Shown in pieces: positions 1 through 8,565 of a stretch of DNA of 64,000 bases; position 1 is the stretch's first letter, and each line of letters starts with the position of its first letter. A program made the position numbers and the translations under genes. Source of the stretch: Aminipila sp047974845 (GTDB lineage: Bacteria; Bacillota; Clostridia; Peptostreptococcales; Anaerovoracaceae); the NCBI GenBank assembly GCA_047974845.1, contig JBKECQ010000052.1, positions 62,001 through 126,000 on the forward strand, read 5' to 3'. Under the pieces are notes generated by a model, which saw only the letters and a list, made by a program, of their open reading frames with translations, was not told the DNA's origin and searched no databases.

Positions 1-1
1 A

Positions 2-388
2 AAGGCAATGAAGCAGGTATCAAGCAAAATCAAACTTGAACTTGCTCAATATAGAGAACTGGCAAGTTTCTCTCAATTTGGTTCTGATGTAGATAAAGAA
101 ACAAGAGATAGATTAGATCACGGGTTGATTCTAATGGAAATATTAAAGCAAGGTCAATATAAGCCAATTTCAGTTGAACATCAAGTAATGATCATCTATG
201 CGGCAATTAACCATTACCTTGCAGACATTCCTATTGAAGATATTAAGGATTTTGAACAAGGTTTCTATGAGTTTATGGATACTCATTATTCAGAAGTTGG
301 AAAGAGCATTAGAGCTACTGGAAAGCTTGAAGAAGGAAATGAAGAAATTCTTAAAGAAGCGATTGCAGAATATAAGAAATCTCGCTAA
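2..388 (+). CDS. atpA: F-type ATP synthase subunit alpha, C-terminal part
   Basis: Last ~129 residues of the non-catalytic alpha subunit of soluble F1. The open frame enters from the left edge, so the start lies outside the window. What is visible is the C-terminal helical domain, with the family segment LELAQYRELASFSQFGSD followed by an acidic helical tail ending in KKSR. It is first in the visible order atpA-atpG-atpD-atpC, the normal F1 order, and is separated from atpG by an unusually long 116-base gap containing hairpins and a repeat. Identity is secure; only completeness is unknown. Confidence 0.95.
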   Translation, partial: KAMKQVSSKIKLELAQYRELASFSQFGSDVDKETRDRLDHGLILMEILKQGQYKPISVEHQVMIIYAAINHYLADIPIEDIKDFEQGFYEFMDTHYSEVGKSIRATGKLEEGNEEILKEAIAEYKKSR

Positions 389-396
389 AAATAGGA

Positions 397-494
397 ATAG
401 GTCATAATACGATAAAAATCTACAATTAAAATTGTGATTTTTTGGCATCTGACCTTCCGAAAATTTGTTTTACAAATTGGGATAGGTCATAATA
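397..494 (+). repeat. atpA-atpG spacer with 13-bp direct repeats and hairpins
   Basis: The 13-mer ATAGGTCATAATA occurs at 397-409 and again at 482-494, the second copy running straight into the atpG ribosome site. Between them lie a hairpin with a short T-run (about 414-442, AAATCTACAATT pairing with AATTGTGATTTT) and a smaller dyad (AATTTG/CAAATT, about 460-478). The first could be a weak internal terminator or an mRNA-processing stem; the direct repeats could mark an old small insertion or a duplication. Confidence 0.5.
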
Positions 495-504
495 GGAGGA
501 AAAT

Positions 505-1371
505 ATGGCTTCAAATAATATGCAGGACATAAAGCGCCGCATAAAAAGTGTAAACAGCACAGAGCACATAACCAGTGCGATGAAGCTTGTTTCCGCTGCA
601 AAGCTGAGAAGAGCTAAGGCCACCTTCGAAAGAACAACTGAATATTTTCATTATATTACAGAATCAATAGCAGATATTTTCAACAATATCGGTGATGTTC
701 CGGAACAATATCTTGCAGGAAATCGTGAAGTTAAGAGAACTTGTTATATCATAGTAACAAGTTGCAGAGGTTTGTGCGGAAGCTTTAATACCAATGTTAT
801 TAAAGAAGCAGAACTAGAAATTTCAGATGACTTAGAGAGACCTGTAATTATAGCGGTTGGGACAAAAGGAAAGGAATATTTTGAAAAGAGGGGACATGAT
901 ATTTATAGTGAATATTCAGCTCCTCCGGAAGACATTTCTTTCTTGCAGACAAGACAAATCAGTAAACCTATTATAGATATGTATACTTCCGGTGAAATTG
1001 ATGAAGTAGTTATTATTTATACTTCGTTTAAAAACTCTATGGAGCAGATAGTAAAAAGTGAAACATTACTTCCTTTTACTATTGAAACTGACCCAGAAGT
1101 TATTAAGCATGAACAGCAAGTTGAATACGAACCATCAGTAGAGGGTGTATTTAACTACTTAGTTCCAAAATACGTTGAAATAAAGATTTACGGAGCTATT
1201 GTTGAATCTGCTACCTGTGAACATGCGGCTAGAAGAATGGCGATGGAAAATGCAACAGATAGCGCAAGAGATATGCTTGCAAATCTATCATTGTTCTACA
1301 ATAGAGCAAGACAGGCAGCCATAACAGATGAAATTATTGAAATTGTTGCAGGGTCAGAGGCCCAAAAATAA
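505..1371 (+). CDS. atpG: F-type ATP synthase subunit gamma
   Basis: Central rotor shaft of F1, coupling rotation of the membrane c-ring to catalysis in the alpha3beta3 head. At 288 residues it has normal family length. The N-terminal shaft helix carries RIKSVNSTEHITSAMKLV and the C-terminal helix NLSLFYNRARQAAIT, the two halves of the conserved coiled coil. The ATG follows AGGAGG at close spacing. It lies between atpA and atpD and is co-directional with them. Membrane subunits (a, c, b) and delta are not in the window and presumably lie upstream. Confidence 0.97.
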   Translation: MASNNMQDIKRRIKSVNSTEHITSAMKLVSAAKLRRAKATFERTTEYFHYITESIADIFNNIGDVPEQYLAGNREVKRTCYIIVTSCRGLCGSFNTNVIKEAELEISDDLERPVIIAVGTKGKEYFEKRGHDIYSEYSAPPEDISFLQTRQISKPIIDMYTSGEIDEVVIIYTSFKNSMEQIVKSETLLPFTIETDPEVIKHEQQVEYEPSVEGVFNYLVPKYVEIKIYGAIVESATCEHAARRMAMENATDSARDMLANLSLFYNRARQAAITDEIIEIVAGSEAQK

Positions 1372-1407
1372 GTTGTTACAAAATAAGTAGGGAGGTGGTT
1401 TGGAAAT

Positions 1408-2802
1408 ATGGAACAGAATAAAGGTATTATTCACCAGATTATCGGACCGGTTATAGATATAAAGTTTGAACCCGAACATATGCCCGAATTGTTAAACTCT
1501 ATTATTATAAAATTTGAAGATAGAGATATTATTGCTGAAGTTGCTCAGCACATCGGAGACGATGTAGTAAGATGCGTAGCATTATCTGCAACTGACGGAT
1601 TGACAAGAGGGATGGAAGCGATTGATACAGGGGCACCAATTCAGGTACCTGTAGGCAAGGCGGTTCTAGGTAGACTATTTAATGTTGTGGGCGAAACAAT
1701 AGACGAAAAAGGTCCTGTTGATACAACGGAAAAGCATTCTATTCATAGGGATGCTCCACCTTTTGAAGAACAGGACACAAACGCTACAATTTTTGAAACA
1801 GGAATTAAGGTTATTGACTTAATTGCACCATATACAAGAGGCGGAAAAGTTGGCCTATTTGGAGGTGCTGGAGTAGGTAAGACCGTTCTTATTCAGGAAT
1901 TAATCAGTAATATTGCCAAAGAACATGGTGGTATTTCTGTTTTTGCCGGCGTTGGAGAAAGAACAAGAGAAGGTAATGACCTGTACTATGAAATGATAGA
2001 ATCAGGGGTTATCAATAAAACAGCTATGGTATTCGGACAAATGAATGAACCACCGGGAGCTAGAATGAGAGTAGCACTGACAGGTTTAACCATGGCAGAA
2101 TACTTTAGAGATGTTGAAGGACAGGATGTACTTCTGTTTATAGACAACATCTTCAGATTTACACAGGCAGGGTCAGAGGTATCGGCACTACTTGGACGTG
2201 TTCCGTCAGCGGTAGGCTATCAGCCAACACTTGCAACTGAAATGGGCGCACTACAGGAAAGAATCACTTCCACAAGGAAAGGTTCTATTACATCAGTGCA
2301 GGCTATTTATGTACCTGCCGATGACCTTACAGACCCGGCTCCAGCAACTACGTTTGCTCACTTGGATGCTACAACTGTATTGTCTCGTGCGATTACAGAA
2401 CTAGGTATTTATCCTGCTGTAGATCCACTTGAATCCAGTTCTAGAATTATGGATCCAAACATTGTTGGAGAAGAACACTACGAAACTGCCAGAGGCGTAC
2501 AGGAAGTGTTACAAAGATATAAGGATTTACAGGATATCATCGCAATCTTAGGTATGGATGAATTATCTGACTCAGATAAACTTATTGTTGGAAGAGCAAG
2601 AAGAATTCAGAGATTCCTATCACAGCCATTTAGCGTTGCTGAACAGTTTACAGGTATGGAAGGTAAATATGTTCCATTAAAGGAAACTGTTCGTAGCTTT
2701 AAGGAAATTTTGGATGGTAAACATGATAATATACCTGAGCATTTGTTCTTAATGGCAGGAACCATAGATGAAGTTGTAGAAAAGTTTAATGCATCAAAGT
2801 AA
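1408..2802 (+). CDS. atpD: F-type ATP synthase subunit beta (catalytic)
   Basis: Catalytic nucleotide-binding subunit of F1, 464 residues. The P-loop GGAGVGKT lies at residues 152-159 (Lys158), followed by the GERTREGNDLYYEM segment with the catalytic Glu and Arg, and the Walker B stretch VLLFIDNIFRFTQAGSEV. The segment equivalent to DELSEED reads DELSDSD, a conservative change in the lever that pushes on gamma. An AGGGAGGTGG ribosome site precedes the ATG. It sits 36 bases after atpG and 27 before atpC, so it is part of the F1 operon. Confidence 0.98.
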   Translation: MEQNKGIIHQIIGPVIDIKFEPEHMPELLNSIIIKFEDRDIIAEVAQHIGDDVVRCVALSATDGLTRGMEAIDTGAPIQVPVGKAVLGRLFNVVGETIDEKGPVDTTEKHSIHRDAPPFEEQDTNATIFETGIKVIDLIAPYTRGGKVGLFGGAGVGKTVLIQELISNIAKEHGGISVFAGVGERTREGNDLYYEMIESGVINKTAMVFGQMNEPPGARMRVALTGLTMAEYFRDVEGQDVLLFIDNIFRFTQAGSEVSALLGRVPSAVGYQPTLATEMGALQERITSTRKGSITSVQAIYVPADDLTDPAPATTFAHLDATTVLSRAITELGIYPAVDPLESSSRIMDPNIVGEEHYETARGVQEVLQRYKDLQDIIAILGMDELSDSDKLIVGRARRIQRFLSQPFSVAEQFTGMEGKYVPLKETVRSFKEILDGKHDNIPEHLFLMAGTIDEVVEKFNASK

Positions 2803-2829
2803 TTTGCTGCAAGGAAGGGAGAATATATA

Positions 2830-3264
2830 ATGGCTAAGAGTGTATTACTTGAAGTTATAACACCTTCACAACTTTTTTATAAAGATAAAGTTGAAATGGT
2901 TATGGTCAAAACATTATCAGGTGAAGAAGGATTCATGGCTAACCATGCATGGGCTTGTAAACTTCTTGATGTTGGAGTTTTATGGATAAAAGAGGTGGGA
3001 GCAACCGAATTTAAGGCTGCTGCCATATCTGGCGGATATATTGACATTAGAGATAACTTTGTTATATTTACCGATGCTGCGGAATGGGCGGATCAAATAG
3101 ACGTTCAACGTGCAAAAGGTAAAAAAGAACGAGTTGAGGAATGGCTATCCACTCATAATAAGAACAACACAGACGAGAATGAAATTATGAAGGCTAAAAT
3201 TAGCTTAATAAAACAAAATACAAGAATGCATTTAGCAGAGACTGGACCAAGACGAAGAAGATAA
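2830..3264 (+). CDS. atpC: F-type ATP synthase subunit epsilon
   Basis: Small F1 subunit bound to gamma at the foot of the rotor; it couples rotation and can inhibit ATP hydrolysis. 144 residues: an N-terminal beta-sandwich (LLEVITPSQLFYKDKVEMV; then GEEGFMANHAW, where the family usually has a GDFGVLPGH-like stretch) and a C-terminal helical hairpin of about 45 charged residues. A GGAAGGGAG ribosome site precedes the ATG. It is the last gene of the F-type operon and is followed by a terminator. Confidence 0.93.
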   Translation: MAKSVLLEVITPSQLFYKDKVEMVMVKTLSGEEGFMANHAWACKLLDVGVLWIKEVGATEFKAAAISGGYIDIRDNFVIFTDAAEWADQIDVQRAKGKKERVEEWLSTHNKNNTDENEIMKAKISLIKQNTRMHLAETGPRRRR

Positions 3265-3289
3265 AAAATAAAATAAGATTAGTGAAAAT

Positions 3290-3342
3290 GGACATACAAA
3301 TAGAGGGTGAATAAAAACTCTTTACGTGTATGTCTTTTTGCT
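3290..3342 (+). terminator. Terminator after atpC
   Basis: GACATAC (3291-3297) pairs with GTATGTC (3328-3334), an inner AGAG/CTCT can also pair, and a TTTTTG tract follows. It separates the F-type operon from the V-type operon. Confidence 0.7.
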
Positions 3343-3687
3343 ATTTATTTAACATTAATTTTATCCGCGAAAAAGCCTACATATTATATAGCATAATTTT
3401 TCAATGCTATGGGGATTTCTAATATTTTCATATATGTTAACTTTTTTGAGTGAGTGGTATACATATAGTAGATAGTTATATATTATGATTGGAAAAAGTC
3501 GTAATTTGTGGTAATATTGAAAGAGTATTCTTACTACTTAAAAAATTATTGTTATTTGTGTGTGCATTTTATGCTATTACAAATAAGCATTTTTAATGTA
3601 GGTGTTAAATCTTTTTTACTGAAATTATGGTTTAATACTAAGAGTAAAAAGTTAAACCTGAATAATGTTTGGGAAGGCGGTGAGATT
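3343..3687 (+). promoter_or_regulatory. Non-coding gap before the V-type ATPase operon, with candidate promoter
   Basis: About 345 AT-rich bases without a convincing gene; the open frame here encodes hydrophobic, non-conserved residues and lacks a ribosome site at its upstream ATG. A candidate promoter is TTGGAA (3489-3494), a 17-base spacer and TAATAT (3512-3517). It would give a leader of about 165 bases to the ntpF start. Confidence 0.35.
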
Positions 3688-3999
3688 TTGTTAAGTGAAA
3701 CCATACAATCTATTAAAGCAGTAGAAAATCAAGCAGAAAATATTGCACTTGATGCAGAGTCGAAATGCTTAGAAATAATTGAAAATGCAAAAATAGAAGC
3801 AAAAATATTTAAAGAAAAAAATATTAAAGACTCTATAGATAAGGGCAATGCTGCATTGGATAAAGTAAAACAAGAAGAAGAAGAAAAATTAAAAAATACC
3901 CTTGTGGATATTGATGCAGAAATAGAATTGTTAAAAAAATCAGTTCTGGAAAAAGAAGCGAAAGCTATAGAAGCTGTAAAGCTATCCCTTGTCATTTAG
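3688..3999 (+). CDS. ntpF: V-type ATPase peripheral stalk subunit (NtpF/AhaH type)
   Basis: 103-residue charged coiled-coil protein, the G/H-like half of the peripheral stalk that pairs with NtpE to hold the V1 head against the membrane motor. The sequence is a heptad-rich helix with many Glu, Lys and Ala (for example KVKQEEEEKLKNTLVDI). I chose the TTG at 3688 because AAGGCGGTGA lies at correct spacing and family similarity begins there; an ATG at 3508 would add about 60 unrelated residues. First gene of the ntpFIKECGABD order. Confidence 0.85.
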   Translation: MLSETIQSIKAVENQAENIALDAESKCLEIIENAKIEAKIFKEKNIKDSIDKGNAALDKVKQEEEEKLKNTLVDIDAEIELLKKSVLEKEAKAIEAVKLSLVI

Positions 4000-4026
4000 G
4001 CAAAGGTATTAAGGAGGGGAAAAGAT

Positions 4027-6039
4027 ATGTCAGTACTGCAGATGCAGCGAATTAGTATCTGCGCCTTAAAGAAAGACCGTAAGCCCATTCTAAAAAAGAT
4101 ACAATCTATGGGTGTTGTTGAAATGGATTTACTTTCGGAAGAAGAAAGTGGTCTGAAAACTATGGATACCCAAAATGCCCGCCAATCTTTTGAGAAAACC
4201 GCAAATATTGCGGAGCAGGCATATCAAGTAGTAGAATCTTATATTCAAGAAAAGAAATCCATGTTTTCTTCCTTAGAAGGTAAAAAACTTCTAAAGCACA
4301 ATGAATTTGATGATCTAATTAAATACAAAGAAAAAATAATGGATGAAGCCCGAGAGGTTTTGAGTCATCAAAAGACTATTTCTGAGTGTAAGGCTGGTAT
4401 TGTAAAAAACAATACCTTTATGGAGGGGTTAAAACCTTGGTCTGACCTAGAGGTGCCAATGAACTATAGCGGTACAAAATCTACAGCATTTATTATTGGA
4501 ACTATGCCGGTAGGTTTTTCTTTAGAAGCGGCGAATGAGACGCTATTTAAGGAATTACAAGTAGAGGCATATAATATAGAAATATTAAACTCTGATAGAG
4601 ATGCCGTTTACCTTGCAGTGGTTTGCATGAGAGAAGATGCTGTACAGGTGGAGGAGGTTTTGCGTAAAAGAGGATTTGCAAAACCAACACAACTTATAGA
4701 CAAAACTCCCGCAGAATTTATAGAAAAACTTAAAAGGGAAAACGAAGGCTTAGAATCAAAAATAGTAGAAGTAGAGAACAAAATAAAAGAGTACTCCGGA
4801 AAAAGAGAGTCTTTAAAGTATATTTCAGATTACTATAGGATGAGAGCGGATAGATATGAGCTTTTAGGCAATATTCCTCAATCGGAATCTACCTTTGTTT
4901 TGCGAGGGTATATGCCGAAAAAAGCAGCTCCTGCCATCTTGAAAGGCATAGGAGAAAAATATGACTGCGTAGTGGAAATAGAGGACTTACAAGATGATGA
5001 GGAAGCTCCTGTAATATTAAACAATAATTCTTTTGCAGAAGCGATGGAGGGAATTACTTGTGCATATGGATTGCCGGGTAAGAAAGAAATTGACCCTACA
5101 ATGATTATGTCCATGTTCTATATATTCTTTTTTGGTCTGATGCTGTCAGACGCGGCTTATGGGGCTATTATTACCACCGTATGCTTTGTATTATTAAAGA
5201 AATTTCCTCGTATGGAAAAGAGTATGTTTACTTCCATAAAAATGTTTATGTTTTGTGGGATTTCAACCTTCTTATGGGGGGTTTTATTTGGAGGATATTT
5301 TGGTGATGCAATAACCGTAATTGCTGAAAAATTCTTTAATGCGCAAGTTACCATACCTGCGGTTTGGTTTGTGCCAATTGATGAGCCTATGAAGATGTTA
5401 CTTTACTCATTGCTGTTTGGTATGATTCACTTGTTTGTGGGACTTGGTATAAAAGGATACTTATATCTAAAACAAGGAGATATAAAAAGCTTTTTAGGTG
5501 AAGTTGTTGGTTGGTTTATGTTGTTAGCCGGTCTAATTATGATGCTGATACCAACAGATATTTTTGAATCACTATCAGGGACTAAGATTGTATTCCCGGA
5601 TACCGCAAATACAGCTATAAAGTGGCTTGCTATAATAGGTGCTTTATTGATATTAATTATGAAGGGTCATGAAAGCAAAAACTGGGGAGTTAGAATTGCA
5701 GTTGGAGCATATGGTCTTTACGATATAACAGGATGGCTAAGTGATGTGCTTTCATATTCTCGTTTGTTAGCCTTAGGTCTTGCCACAGGTGTAATAGCTC
5801 AGGTTATGAATCAGATGGCGGGAATGCTGGGAGATGGCATTCTTGGAGCCCTAGCTTTTATCGTTATCTTTGTAATAGGACACACGTTTAACATGGCCAT
5901 AAATATTTTAGGTGCATATGTGCACACAAATCGTTTACAGTTTGTAGAATTTTTTGGTAAGTTCTATGAGGGTGTAGGCAGAGAATTTAAACCATTTTAT
6001 GCAAATACTAAATATGTAGATATTAAGGAGGAATTTTAA
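4027..6039 (+). CDS. ntpI: V-type ATPase subunit I (a-type stator, ion channel)
   Basis: Membrane stator carrying the ion half-channels against which the NtpK ring turns. 670 residues: a cytoplasmic N-terminal half (about 1-340) with coiled coils, then about seven to eight membrane segments. The segment DVLSYSRLLALGLATGVIAQ carries the conserved Arg of this family, which faces the rotor carboxylate. AGGAGGGGAAAAG precedes the ATG. It ends one base before ntpK, so the two are translationally close. Confidence 0.96.
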   Translation: MSVLQMQRISICALKKDRKPILKKIQSMGVVEMDLLSEEESGLKTMDTQNARQSFEKTANIAEQAYQVVESYIQEKKSMFSSLEGKKLLKHNEFDDLIKYKEKIMDEAREVLSHQKTISECKAGIVKNNTFMEGLKPWSDLEVPMNYSGTKSTAFIIGTMPVGFSLEAANETLFKELQVEAYNIEILNSDRDAVYLAVVCMREDAVQVEEVLRKRGFAKPTQLIDKTPAEFIEKLKRENEGLESKIVEVENKIKEYSGKRESLKYISDYYRMRADRYELLGNIPQSESTFVLRGYMPKKAAPAILKGIGEKYDCVVEIEDLQDDEEAPVILNNNSFAEAMEGITCAYGLPGKKEIDPTMIMSMFYIFFFGLMLSDAAYGAIITTVCFVLLKKFPRMEKSMFTSIKMFMFCGISTFLWGVLFGGYFGDAITVIAEKFFNAQVTIPAVWFVPIDEPMKMLLYSLLFGMIHLFVGLGIKGYLYLKQGDIKSFLGEVVGWFMLLAGLIMMLIPTDIFESLSGTKIVFPDTANTAIKWLAIIGALLILIMKGHESKNWGVRIAVGAYGLYDITGWLSDVLSYSRLLALGLATGVIAQVMNQMAGMLGDGILGALAFIVIFVIGHTFNMAINILGAYVHTNRLQFVEFFGKFYEGVGREFKPFYANTKYVDIKEEF

Positions 6040-6040
6040 G

Positions 6041-6520
6041 ATGAGCGGATTAGGAATTGTTTACGCATTATTAGGTGCAGCAGTAGCAGTATTTTTAGCA
6101 GGGGCAGGTTCTGCAATAGGAGTTGGTATTGCTGGGCAAGCAGCAGCAGGCGTAGTAACAGAAGATCCTTCAAAGTTTGTTAAGGTTTTGATTATGCAGT
6201 TGCTTCCAGGTACTCAGGGTCTATATGGCTTGCTGGTTGGATTTATAACACTTTCAAAGGTTGGACTTTTAGGCGGTGGTATTGCGCCGTTAGATGTACA
6301 ATCAGGTTTATTAATTTTAGGAGCTTGTCTGCCTATTGGTATAGTTGGATTGATTTCAGGTATTTATCAAGGTAAAACTTCAGCAGCATCTATCGGAATT
6401 GTTGCAAAGAAGCCGGATCAGTTTGCAAAAGCTATGTTATTCCCTGCAATGGTTGAAACTTATGCAATACTTGCACTTTTAATTTCGTTCCTAGCAGTAA
6501 ATGGAGTTCAGGTGGGTTAA
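6041..6520 (+). CDS. ntpK: V-type ATPase subunit K (16-kDa rotor proteolipid)
   Basis: Rotor-ring proteolipid of 159 residues with four membrane helices in two hairpins; only the second hairpin carries the ion-binding carboxylate (Glu139 in MVETYAILAL). The residues that coordinate Na+ in Enterococcus hirae NtpK are all present by motif: Leu55, Thr58 and Gln59 in LLPGTQGLYG, Gln110 in GIYQGK, and Glu139. This fits a Na+-coupled ring by homology; ion choice is inferred. AGGAGG lies just inside the end of ntpI. Confidence 0.95.
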   Translation: MSGLGIVYALLGAAVAVFLAGAGSAIGVGIAGQAAAGVVTEDPSKFVKVLIMQLLPGTQGLYGLLVGFITLSKVGLLGGGIAPLDVQSGLLILGACLPIGIVGLISGIYQGKTSAASIGIVAKKPDQFAKAMLFPAMVETYAILALLISFLAVNGVQVG

Positions 6521-6565
6521 TTAATCTTATTTGGAATGGATATATAGAAAAGGAGAGGCAAGCAA

Positions 6566-7159
6566 ATGACTGGATTAGAAAAAATGAAAAACCAGATTTT
6601 GGAGTCAGCCAATGCAATTGCCAATTCTAAAATTGCCGTTGCAAATAATGAAGCACAGGCAATTATGGAAAAAGCAAGAGAAGAAGTTGAAAAGGAAGTA
6701 GCCAGTATATCCAATAAGTACGAAGTCGAAATGCAAAATTATAGAGAGAGAATGACATCTACTGCGGATTTACAAAGAAGAACTAAAATCTTAGAAGCAA
6801 AACAGAGTATTATTAAATCGATTATAGAAAAGACATATCAATCTTTAAACACTATGAATCAGGAAGAATACTTTGGCTTGTTATTAAAATTACTGGAGCA
6901 ATATGTTCTACCTCAAGAAGGCATCATGTATCTGTCTGAAAGGGATTTTGGAAGAGTTACAGAAGAGTTTAAAAAAGGTGTGGCAAAAATTGCAGAAAGT
7001 AAGGGTGGAATGTTAACGGTATCAAATACACCTAAAAATATTGAAAATGGATTTGTGCTAGTCTATGGTGGAATAGAAGAAAATTGTACTTTAAAAGCAA
7101 TTATGGATGCTAAGAAAGATCAATTATCTGATTGTATTCAAAAACTTTTATTCTCATAG
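6566..7159 (+). CDS. ntpE: V-type ATPase subunit E (peripheral stalk)
   Basis: 197-residue stalk subunit that forms a right-handed coiled coil with NtpF and binds the top of V1. The first ~110 residues are an alanine- and glutamate-rich helix (IAVANNEAQAIMEKAREE), followed by a globular C-terminal domain. AGGAGAGG precedes the ATG. It lies between ntpK and ntpC as in Enterococcus. Sequence conservation of this family is low, so the call rests on length, helix pattern and position. Confidence 0.9.
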   Translation: MTGLEKMKNQILESANAIANSKIAVANNEAQAIMEKAREEVEKEVASISNKYEVEMQNYRERMTSTADLQRRTKILEAKQSIIKSIIEKTYQSLNTMNQEEYFGLLLKLLEQYVLPQEGIMYLSERDFGRVTEEFKKGVAKIAESKGGMLTVSNTPKNIENGFVLVYGGIEENCTLKAIMDAKKDQLSDCIQKLLFS

Positions 7160-7185
7160 AACAATCCCGTGGGAGGTTAGTTAAT

Positions 7186-8154
7186 ATGAGTGAACAATAT
7201 ACTTATGCGGTTGCGCGAATTCGTGTTTTAGAAGTATCAATGCTTTCGGATACAGTAATTGAACAATTACTATCAAGCTCGGATTACCAGCAAGCATTGC
7301 AGCTTTTAATAGATAAAGGCTGGGGAGATGTGGATACTCCTTTTAATGCAGAGGCTATTTTAAATAGGGAGTCTGAGAAAATTTGGGAAGTAGTTAAAGA
7401 ATTAAACATCGATATGAACAAATTTAATGTTCTAAATGATGGTAAGCTATACCATAATCTAAAGGCTGCAATTAAACAAATATATACCGGCAAAGAGCTA
7501 CAGGGTATATTTTATGAAAATTGCAAGATTAATGGGGAACAAATGTTAACCATTGTTCGCGAAAAAGCTTTTGAAATGTTACCAAAAGAAATGCAAGAAG
7601 CAGCGGTGAACGCTTATGAGGCATTAATGCATGCAGGTGATGGACAGCTTTGCGATATTATTATTGATAAAGCCTGTTTGGACTCAATAATGAAGTCAGG
7701 AAAAGAGTCTAAAGACTTAATCATTAAGGACTATGCTGAATCAGTGGTTGCTGTGGCTAATATAAAGGTAGCAGTCAGGGCTTGTATGACCGGAAAGTCA
7801 GCGGAGTTTATGAAGAGGGCTATGGCTGAATGTGAATCTTTAAGTATAGATGCATTGGTTAAGGCCGCACTTGCAGGTATGGAGTCAATAAAGGATTATT
7901 TATCACAAACCGTATATGCGGAGGGTGCCGAAGCTTTAAGTGAATCTGCGTCTGCTTTTGAAAGATGGTGCGATAACCGCATTATAGAAACAATACAGCC
8001 TCAGAAATATAAAGCTTTTACTATAGGTCCTATAATTGCATATGTAATTGCAAGACAAAATGAGATAAAAACTGTAAGAATTATTTTATCAGGAAAGCAG
8101 AACGATATGCCTCTTGAATCTATTCGTGAAAGGGTAAGGAAGATGTATGTATAA
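7186..8154 (+). CDS. ntpC: V-type ATPase subunit C (rotor adaptor, d-type)
   Basis: Funnel-shaped adaptor joining the central axle (NtpD, NtpG) to the NtpK ring. 322 residues, all-helical, beginning YTYAVARIRVLEVSML, the usual opening of this family. The ATG at 7186 is preferred over one at 7132 because GGGAGG precedes it and family similarity starts there. Its 3' end overlaps ntpG by 8 bases, indicating translational coupling. Confidence 0.93.
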   Translation: MSEQYTYAVARIRVLEVSMLSDTVIEQLLSSSDYQQALQLLIDKGWGDVDTPFNAEAILNRESEKIWEVVKELNIDMNKFNVLNDGKLYHNLKAAIKQIYTGKELQGIFYENCKINGEQMLTIVREKAFEMLPKEMQEAAVNAYEALMHAGDGQLCDIIIDKACLDSIMKSGKESKDLIIKDYAESVVAVANIKVAVRACMTGKSAEFMKRAMAECESLSIDALVKAALAGMESIKDYLSQTVYAEGAEALSESASAFERWCDNRIIETIQPQKYKAFTIGPIIAYVIARQNEIKTVRIILSGKQNDMPLESIRERVRKMYV

Positions 8155-8464
8155 GATAGCCGTACTAGGTGATTATGATAGCATATATGGATTTGCCACA
8201 CTTGGTTTGGAGTTGTTCCCGGTAAAAGACGAATTAGAGGCGAAAGAAACGTTAGGGAAGATTGTAAAATCAGACTATGGTATTATCTATATTACAGAAA
8301 ATTATGCTGCTATGCTAAGTAATGATATAGAAAAATATGCTGAGCAAGTAAACCCTTCTATTATCCTTATTCCCGGAGTTGCCGGAAATACAGGAGATGG
8401 TATTACAGGGGTTAAAAAATCAGTTGAAAAAGCAGTAGGGTCGGATATCCTGTTTTCGCAATAA
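8147..8464 (+). CDS. ntpG: V-type ATPase subunit F (NtpG, axle component)
   Basis: 105-residue Rossmann-like subunit that binds the axle subunit NtpD and regulates the motor. It begins YKIAVLGDYDSIYGFATLGL, the family signature, and has the later segment SDYGIIYITENYA. The start lies within the end of ntpC. About 100 bases without a gene follow before ntpA. Confidence 0.92.
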   Translation: MYKIAVLGDYDSIYGFATLGLELFPVKDELEAKETLGKIVKSDYGIIYITENYAAMLSNDIEKYAEQVNPSIILIPGVAGNTGDGITGVKKSVEKAVGSDILFSQ

Positions 8465-8565
8465 ATAATATGAGTTTTAAGAGTAAAATTTTATATTAAA
8501 GTGAAAAAGGAATATCAACATAACAGATGAATTGGATAAATGGAGAAAGTAGGTGATTCACCCCA

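Noticed and set aside
3508..3687. N-terminal 60-residue extension of ntpF
   Set aside because: No ribosome site at 3508, hydrophobic sequence unlike the family, and a well-placed TTG start at 3688.
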